Positions 6,877 to 11,636 of a DNA stretch of 11,636 bases are shown piece after piece. The notes under the pieces were generated by a model. The model was given only the letters and a program-made list of their open reading frames with translations, did not search any database and had not been told where the DNA came from. Numbering within the stretch: the first letter of the stretch is position 1; each line of letters begins with the position of its first letter. Source of the stretch: Planctomycetaceae bacterium (lineage in GTDB: Bacteria > Planctomycetota > Planctomycetia > Planctomycetales > Planctomycetaceae); assembly GCA_029259875.1 (NCBI GenBank), contig JAJDEK010000207.1, forward strand, positions 1-11,636. Direction: 5' to 3'. Position numbers and translations under genes: made by a program.

Positions 6877-9555
6877 TTACGGTCTTTCCCAAATCGCAGG
6901 TAGTTTTTTTGATTCTTCACCAAATGTCTGTGAGACGACAAAACCACTTGCCTGTGATGTATAGAAAATGCGACCGTTCGAAACGACCGCTCCCAGGCAT
7001 TCGCGTGAATCAATAGCGGGGCCGGTGGAAACCAGTTTGCCGTTGTTTGAAAGATCAATCATATCCATATTCGCGCCGAGAACATAAGGCTCAGATAATG
7101 TGAACCGGCAGCAAGCATAATTATGGCCGATGCTGTTTACGACTTTTCCGGTGACGCGATCAAATACATTTCCTTTACCCCGTAACGCATTCGAGAAAAT
7201 AAATTTCTCGCCAACAGTGACAACATTGAGTGCCGAAGTAACGGCATCCGATTTCCACACCAGAGATCCATCTTTTGCATCCAGGCACCACACAAATCGA
7301 TCCTGCGTATCTTCATTCGCTCGATTAAAACCACCGATGTAGATCCGACCGTCACGAGCGCTCAGCGTACACTTCGAAGTCACATAATATTTGTTCGTCA
7401 GCCATGCGACTTTCCCTGTTTTAGGATCAAGACAAGCGGTGATTCCATTATTTTCGACGGGTAAGCCGCGACGTTTGCGTTGGCTGGTTGCATAACCAAA
7501 GAATGTTGAGTAATAAAGTTTGCCATCAAGTATCGCGATCCCACAATCATTGCCACCACGACCATATTGGGAAAAGTCTTTTTTCCAGATGACCTTGCCA
7601 GTGTCCAAATCCCAGGCCCAGACGATGGGGTGGTGATCTTTCGGGTAATAAGGATTATCGTTCGAATAGATCCAGCTCATCACTTCACGACCGTCTGGTT
7701 TGACTGCTGGCTTGCCTCCAAAGGTGAATGCTTTTTCCGTTCCCTGTGTCGCATATTCGCCGGAACCAGAAGCATAAATCGCGATATTTCCATGTACGAC
7801 CGGTGGAAATTGACGGCTCCAACTGGGGGAACCAGTAAAGGGGGCTTCCCAGAGTAATTTCCCGGTTGCTGCATCCAGACAACGCATCCGTGATTTTTTG
7901 ATACCTGCTTGCGGGATCAGAAGTTTCCCATCAATGTAAAGTGGAGAGGTAAATGACAAATAGACGTCGGGCCAATAGCGTCTCCAAAGTAGTCTCCCAG
8001 TGTCTTGCTCGACAGCAATGATTTGTCCTTCGGCAGTATGCGTATAGAGACGTCCGCCACCACAGACAGGCAGATGTTTGACCGTTCCTTCCAGTCGACG
8101 TGCCCACCGCATGCGGAGTGGAGGTTTTAGGCCTTGTGCGTTGGCATTGGTTCCTCCGAAGTCACCGTAATTGGTGTACCAGTCAAATTTCGGATCGGTA
8201 AGCGGTCCGGTAAGGGGGCTACGTATCTTCCAGACTTGTAAATCTCGTTCCGGTAATACAGTCTTTGATTGTGAAGACGTTCCATTTGCGTTCAAGACAT
8301 AGAGATAACCATCCTCGCAGGGAACATAAATTTTATTGTTTGCGATTGCGACGGGTGCTGTGATGGGGGCTTCGAATGCTGTTGTGAAAGTCGCTGCCTC
8401 TCCACCTTTCAGAGGGACGACGTATAGTTTTCCATCAAGGCCACCATAAACGGCATGATCGTGTGTCAAAACGGGAGAGCAAACTGAAGCAGCCGCACAG
8501 AGAACTTCGGTGGTTTCTTCTCCGATGGTGTGACGACACAGTCCCAGCCCTTCTTCCGGGCGAACACGGTAGACATCGTTTCCTCGAATACTGACGGAAG
8601 CAAAACTCAAGAGCCCCGGATCTCGAATGGATGTTTGGGTTCCCTTGATGTAATCTGCCTTGATTTTTTCACCGTCCAACTGCATCACTTCTACGCGGCC
8701 TGCGTTGTCGCGTCGGTGCCATTGCACAAATACATTGCCTGCGTCATCAGCGCTTTGTCCAAAGGTAGCCGGGTATTCTGATCCCGCATATTTAGGAACT
8801 TCACCTACCGCTCGCAGCCGTGGTTCTTTACCGCCGTCTTCGAGAAATACAGTTCGCCCTCCTGCGGGAATGACGATCGTGTTTCCAGCGAGGCAAATAT
8901 CGCGAGAGCAAACAAAGTGGTCGCGCCACGTGACTCGATCTTTACGGTGTGCGAGCCAATCCGCTCCACTCCAGCGGTTTCCATTGAACTGAACGACTTC
9001 CTTTACGAAGTCCCAAGTCCAGGCGACCTCACCATTGGGTTCGACTGCATAGACTTGTGCTCCGAGAGTCGCGAAATAGACCCGATTTGCATTGACGACG
9101 GGGGCAGAAAAAATCGGCTCGCGACAGTCAATTTCTTTGATGACAGTGCCACTCTTGCAATCAAGAACATAATAGTAGCCGGCGGTCGTTCCGACATGTA
9201 GATAATTATCTATGATTGCGGGAGAAGCGACATTATTGCAGTTTCCCAAACCACCGCGCGTGGCGAATTTCCATACGATTTTATTACTCGTCGAATCAAT
9301 GGCGAAGATCACACCTGATCCATCAACTATGAATACTTTGCCATTATTGACTACGGGAGAGGTATAAATGCCGTCCGTTAATGGGATTGCTGCGGTAAGG
9401 GAAAGTGGCGTCTTTAAAGTGATATCAGCTACGTTTCCGGATCGTTGACTGCTGCCTTTCAACTGAGTCCAGCTATCGTCCGCTTTAGTAATCGTACAGC
9501 ACAAAACCAGGCTGAACAATATTTGAACCAATAAAGAAGTACGGCTGACTCTCAT
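6877..9555 (-). CDS. Large exported PQQ-like beta-propeller protein
   Basis: An 892-residue secreted protein. The signal peptide (MRVSRTSLLVQILFSLVLCC, cleavage probably at TKADD near 25) is followed by two PQQ-like propeller halves, about 27-425 and 478-880. They are built from blocks such as SPVVNNGKVFIVDGSGVIFAID, LDAATGKLLWE, WDLDTGKVIWKKD, LDPKTGKVAWL and LDAKDGSLVWKSD. Such propellers either bind pyrroloquinoline quinone in dehydrogenases or serve as scaffolds. There is no attached cytochrome domain and I cannot assign cofactor ligands, so scaffold or sugar/alcohol dehydrogenase are both possible. The mature part has 18 cysteines, including a vicinal pair Cys815-Cys816 (YACCRF) and Cys853 (RECLG), suggesting disulfides. 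The ATG at 9555 puts the signal peptide at the N-terminus; a TTG at 9594 would place a basic extension in front without a ribosome site. The small thioredoxin-like gene starts 204 bases downstream, probably from its own promoter. Confidence 0.88.
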   Translation of the reverse strand: MRVSRTSLLVQILFSLVLCCTITKADDSWTQLKGSSQRSGNVADITLKTPLSLTAAIPLTDGIYTSPVVNNGKVFIVDGSGVIFAIDSTSNKIVWKFATRGGLGNCNNVASPAIIDNYLHVGTTAGYYYVLDCKSGTVIKEIDCREPIFSAPVVNANRVYFATLGAQVYAVEPNGEVAWTWDFVKEVVQFNGNRWSGADWLAHRKDRVTWRDHFVCSRDICLAGNTIVIPAGGRTVFLEDGGKEPRLRAVGEVPKYAGSEYPATFGQSADDAGNVFVQWHRRDNAGRVEVMQLDGEKIKADYIKGTQTSIRDPGLLSFASVSIRGNDVYRVRPEEGLGLCRHTIGEETTEVLCAAASVCSPVLTHDHAVYGGLDGKLYVVPLKGGEAATFTTAFEAPITAPVAIANNKIYVPCEDGYLYVLNANGTSSQSKTVLPERDLQVWKIRSPLTGPLTDPKFDWYTNYGDFGGTNANAQGLKPPLRMRWARRLEGTVKHLPVCGGGRLYTHTAEGQIIAVEQDTGRLLWRRYWPDVYLSFTSPLYIDGKLLIPQAGIKKSRMRCLDAATGKLLWEAPFTGSPSWSRQFPPVVHGNIAIYASGSGEYATQGTEKAFTFGGKPAVKPDGREVMSWIYSNDNPYYPKDHHPIVWAWDLDTGKVIWKKDFSQYGRGGNDCGIAILDGKLYYSTFFGYATSQRKRRGLPVENNGITACLDPKTGKVAWLTNKYYVTSKCTLSARDGRIYIGGFNRANEDTQDRFVWCLDAKDGSLVWKSDAVTSALNVVTVGEKFIFSNALRGKGNVFDRVTGKVVNSIGHNYACCRFTLSEPYVLGANMDMIDLSNNGKLVSTGPAIDSRECLGAVVSNGRIFYTSQASGFVVSQTFGEESKKLPAIWERP

Positions 9556-9789
9556 TATCTGAACGATCTTTCTCAGTTTACACTTTTGAGGCAAAGCAGG
9601 AGGGACGCATGTTTCAAACTAGCGACTCAAAGTTTTCAACAGTTCGAGGTATTCTGATCTATTCGGAAGGACGCGATGTTAATTCGTTAAAGAACCAACA
9701 GTTTGATCATAATCTCGGAAAATTTGGGAAGCTACTCTAATTATTTGATTTCGAATAAATCGTTGAATATATTTTGTGTGATATCATAC
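9556..9789. other. Intergenic region without a gene
   Basis: This lies between the propeller start and the terminator of the DUF1501 gene. It has no credible coding frame. It should contain the promoter of the propeller gene, but no -35/-10 pair stands out. An imperfect direct repeat, GGAGGGACGC-ATGTT (9599-9613) and GGAAGGACGCGATGTT (9665-9680), is the only structure I see. Confidence 0.5.
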
Positions 9790-9821
9790 AAAAAAACGAC
9801 TTCCAAACTGAAAGCCGTTTT
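9790..9821 (-). terminator. Intrinsic terminator of the DUF1553/DUF1501 unit
   Basis: In the minus direction AAAACGGCTT (9821-9812) pairs with AAGTCGTTTT (9802-9793), giving 10 bp with one G-U pair and a 9-base loop. The run continues to seven T residues (9796-9790). It lies 25 bases past the stop of the DUF1501 gene. Read on the plus strand the G-U becomes an A-C mismatch, so it is directional. Confidence 0.85.
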
Positions 9822-9846
9822 ATGTTTTTGCGAGCCACAACTGAAC

Positions 9847-11136
9847 TTAGAGCAGTTTTGTAACAGCCTCACCATCATGAGCTACTTTGAAAGGGCGGCC
9901 TTGAGATGAGAAGATTTCTTTATCCAAAGGTAGATTCAAAGCAGAGGCGATCGTCGCATTGAAGTCCGCCGGCAAAACGCCATCAGCATCGACACTGTGT
10001 CCTGCTTCGTCTGATTTACCATAGAATTGGCCACCTTTAATTCCGCCTCCCATCAAAGCAGCAGAGAAAACGCCAGGGTGGTGGTCTCGGCCTGCGTTCT
10101 GGTTAATCACAGGAGTACGACCAAATTCCGTTGTCAGAACCACAAGTGTTTCATCCAAGAGACCAAGGCTAGACAGATCTTTCAATAGGTTACCTAAAGC
10201 TTTATCCAGAATCCCTGCACGCGTTGGCAAAGTTCGATCGTCATAGATATCGCGATGCATGTCCCAGCCACCAAAAGTGACTTCCACACAACGCACATCA
10301 TTTTCAACCAAACGTCGAGCCAGCATGCAACCCTGGCCGAAGGAATTACGTCCATACTTATCTCGGTCTTCCGGCTTTTCTTCATTCAAGTCGAATGCTT
10401 TGAGCTCATCACTGGAAAGCAAAGTCGTTGCCTGTGAATAGAAATCCGTGTAAGCCAGAACATCTTTAGTCTTGAATTTATTTTGAAATTTATTGTCAAA
10501 CTTATTGATGAGATTAATCCGTTTTTCAAACGAATTATCTGACAGATAAGAGGGCGACTTTGTGTTTTCTAAACCTCGGTTGGGATCTCCAATCGGCAAG
10601 GGGCTAAAAGAAGGATCCAGGAATCCTGCACTGGGGTGCCGGGCCGGGGCACTGATCAAAACCGTGTCAGGTAAGTTTTTATTGTATCGTCCTTTAAATC
10701 TTTGAATCCAGGGACCCATGGAAGGATGCCGCGTTGTGGCGATCTTTTTATAGCTGGTACGCATCATGTATTCCCCGGGACCATGAGCGCCGGTTTCAGT
10801 ATACATGGAATTAATGACCGCCATTTTGTCGAATTCTTCAGCCAGAGTCGGGAGGAACTCACTAATTTGAGCTCCAGGTACACTGGTTTTGATCGGCTTG
10901 GTCTGACCTTGACTTTTATGTCCTGGCTTCAGGTCAAACGTATCGAGGTGTGTCATGGCGCCGGCCATATATAAATAGATCAACCGTTTGGCTTTTCCAC
11001 CTTTGGGTTTCCCAGGGGCCGCTTCTACCAGATTGTTGAATACAGGTAGCACACTCACTCCCAAAGCTGACTTGGCAGCGTACTCAATAAACTGCCGCCG
11101 ACCCAGTCCGTCAAGTTTCGAAAGAAGTTCTTGCAT
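9847..11136 (-). CDS. DUF1501 family protein, Tat-exported
   Basis: A complete 429-residue DUF1501 protein. The N-terminus carries a twin-arginine signal, GRRQFIEYAAKSALGVSVLP (Arg13-Arg14), so it is probably exported folded, perhaps with bound metal. Family motifs are LIYLYMAGAMTHLDTFD (52-68), GAHGPGEYMMRTSY (116-129), NSFGQGCMLARRL (264-276), GGWDMH (289-294), TEFGRTP (336-342), AGRDHHPGVF (348-357) and LMGGGIKGG (361-369). The fold is related to the sulfatase/alkaline phosphatase superfamily; the reaction is unknown. Residues 211-225 hold a tripled Asn-Lys-Phe pattern, probably a helical insert. The ATG at 11136 has AAAGG eight bases upstream; an earlier TTG at 11187 would bury the Tat signal and was not used. 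It follows the DUF1553 gene on the same strand (83-base gap), the usual planctomycete pairing, and may also have its own promoter there. A terminator follows at 9790-9821. Confidence 0.93.
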   Translation of the reverse strand: MQELLSKLDGLGRRQFIEYAAKSALGVSVLPVFNNLVEAAPGKPKGGKAKRLIYLYMAGAMTHLDTFDLKPGHKSQGQTKPIKTSVPGAQISEFLPTLAEEFDKMAVINSMYTETGAHGPGEYMMRTSYKKIATTRHPSMGPWIQRFKGRYNKNLPDTVLISAPARHPSAGFLDPSFSPLPIGDPNRGLENTKSPSYLSDNSFEKRINLINKFDNKFQNKFKTKDVLAYTDFYSQATTLLSSDELKAFDLNEEKPEDRDKYGRNSFGQGCMLARRLVENDVRCVEVTFGGWDMHRDIYDDRTLPTRAGILDKALGNLLKDLSSLGLLDETLVVLTTEFGRTPVINQNAGRDHHPGVFSAALMGGGIKGGQFYGKSDEAGHSVDADGVLPADFNATIASALNLPLDKEIFSSQGRPFKVAHDGEAVTKLL

Positions 11137-11144
11137 TGGTAATG

Positions 11145-11149
11145 CCTTT
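11145..11149 (-). promoter_or_regulatory. Ribosome binding site of the right-hand DUF1501 gene
   Basis: AAAGG on the minus strand, 8 bases before the ATG at 11136, supports that start over the TTG at 11187. Confidence 0.6.
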
Positions 11150-11170
11150 ATATTTGAAAATATGTTTGTG

Positions 11171-11205
11171 ATTATAGTCAGGTCCAAATCAAATTGTCTG
11201 GACCT
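11171..11205 (-). promoter_or_regulatory. Possible promoter overlapped by an operator-like inverted repeat
   Basis: On the minus strand a perfect TATAAT (11176-11171) has CAGACA (11200-11195) 18 bases upstream, a four-of-six -35. A perfect inverted repeat, AGGTCCA (11180-11186) and TGGACCT (11199-11205), with half-site centres 19 bases apart, covers the -35 and spacer. The T-rich flank is on the plus-strand side, so it is not a minus-strand terminator. It could let the DUF1501 gene be controlled separately from the DUF1553 gene. Confidence 0.4.
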
Positions 11206-11219
11206 CTTTTATTTAATAA

Positions 11220-11636
11220 CTATTGAATGAACAGAAATTCGCGTGTATTCACGAGCGACCAGATGACATTTCCATAACCGGCTGGCCCGTTCTTTTCGAT
11301 TTCGTCCATAGCAATTTTGGATTCGTCTTTATCGGGACGTCGATTCAGAATCGTCATGAAAATGACATTCACGCCATCTTTCACTGTTTTTTGTTCAATC
11401 ACGTTATTGTAAATCGTGGATCCTTTCTCAAGCATCATATGAGTTACAGGACCGTTAAACATAAACAGAATTTGAGGAACCGAGCCTGAGTCTGAAGAGG
11501 CAGAAATCAGTTCGCGGTCCGATTGACCAAAGGTGCGTAAAAAGTGACTGGCTGGAACTGGTGAAGGGAGTTCAGAGGCCCGTGCCAGCAATTGTCCTTT
11601 ATACTTATATTTCTTTTCACGTTTATAACGTTTGCG
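11220..11636 (-). CDS. DUF1553 (PSD1 C-terminal) protein, C-terminal part (5' end outside window)
   Basis: The C-terminal 138 residues of a DUF1553 protein; the frame is open to the right edge, so the true start is outside. Diagnostic blocks are [42 protein letters not shown] and [10 protein letters not shown], ending with [19 protein letters not shown], which matches the usual end of this family. A strongly basic Lys/Arg/Tyr stretch at the window edge precedes them. Full-length proteins usually carry a cytochrome-like PSCyt1, DUF1549 and DUF1553 in one chain and are exported; here the N-terminal part cannot be seen. They almost always stand next to a DUF1501 gene, as here, and are proposed, without firm proof, to act in breakdown of complex polysaccharides in planctomycetes. 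The stop is TAG at 11220-11222. Confidence 0.92.
   Translation of the reverse strand, partial: RKRYKREKKYKYKGQLLARASELPSPVPASHFLRTFGQSDRELISASSDSGSVPQILFMFNGPVTHMMLEKGSTIYNNVIEQKTVKDGVNVIFMTILNRRPDKDESKIAMDEIEKNGPAGYGNVIWSLVNTREFLFIQ

Noticed and set aside
9556..9594. TTG start for the PQQ-like propeller at 9594
   Set aside because: It adds 13 basic residues before the signal peptide and has no purine-rich site upstream.
9703..9909. 68-codon plus-strand frame near the terminator
   Set aside because: It runs through the terminator hairpin and into the opposite end of the DUF1501 gene, and has no ribosome site.
10464..10506. Asn-Lys-Phe repeat in the right-hand DUF1501 protein as a DNA repeat element
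   Set aside because: It is three short codon-level repeats inside an intact frame, probably a helical insert, not a mobile or CRISPR-like element.
11137..11187. TTG start for the right-hand DUF1501 gene at 11187
   Set aside because: It would bury the twin-arginine signal and overlaps the inverted repeat; the ATG at 11136 has a ribosome site.
11180..11205. Inverted repeat read as an intrinsic terminator
   Set aside because: The T-rich flank is on the plus-strand side where no gene ends; in the minus direction the stem is followed by GACTATAATC, not a T tract.

Overview
The window looks like a piece of a planctomycete chromosome, probably from the Planctomycetaceae (Gimesia or Rubinisphaera type). 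This rests on the gene families: two DUF1501 proteins, a DUF1553 (PSD1 C-terminal) protein, a large PQQ-like beta-propeller, a propeller fused to a di-heme cytochrome, and many exported proteins. It is a family-level inference from sequence reading, not a database result. No rRNA, tRNA, CRISPR array, insertion sequence or phage gene was seen.

Layout, left to right. (1) On the plus strand: the 3' end of a DUF1501 gene cut by the window edge, then a two-gene unit 104 bases on. The unit is a malate/L-lactate (AllD-like) NAD(P)-dependent dehydrogenase and, 10 bases later, a sodium:solute symporter. Together they suggest uptake and oxidation or reduction of a small 2-hydroxy or 2-keto acid, or of a sugar derivative. 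(2) From 3447 onward everything is on the minus strand, convergent with the symporter. In transcription order (right to left) this is: DUF1553 C-terminus, DUF1501, a strong intrinsic terminator, a large cysteine-rich PQQ-like propeller, a small exported thioredoxin-like protein with a CYRC motif, a second terminator-like hairpin, a YVTN-propeller/di-heme cytochrome c, and a TlpA-like thioredoxin lipoprotein whose start overlaps the cytochrome stop (ATGA).

The unifying theme of the minus-strand half is extracytoplasmic proteins. Four adjacent ones (3447-9555) involve heme, cysteines or thiol redox. The TlpA-like lipoprotein is probably translationally coupled to the di-heme cytochrome, which suggests thiol handling for cytochrome maturation or a shared redox role. 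The small CYRC protein lies just downstream of a propeller with 18 cysteines in its mature part.

Non-coding structure includes a good minus-strand intrinsic terminator at 9790-9821 and a terminator-like hairpin at 6056-6085. There is also a plausible promoter plus two stacked 5'-UTR hairpins ahead of the small thioredoxin-like gene, and an operator-like inverted repeat lying on a putative promoter ahead of the right-hand DUF1501 gene. I see no convincing large undescribed system. The most interesting leads are the relocated CXXC of the small thioredoxin-like protein and the cytochrome/TlpA pair.
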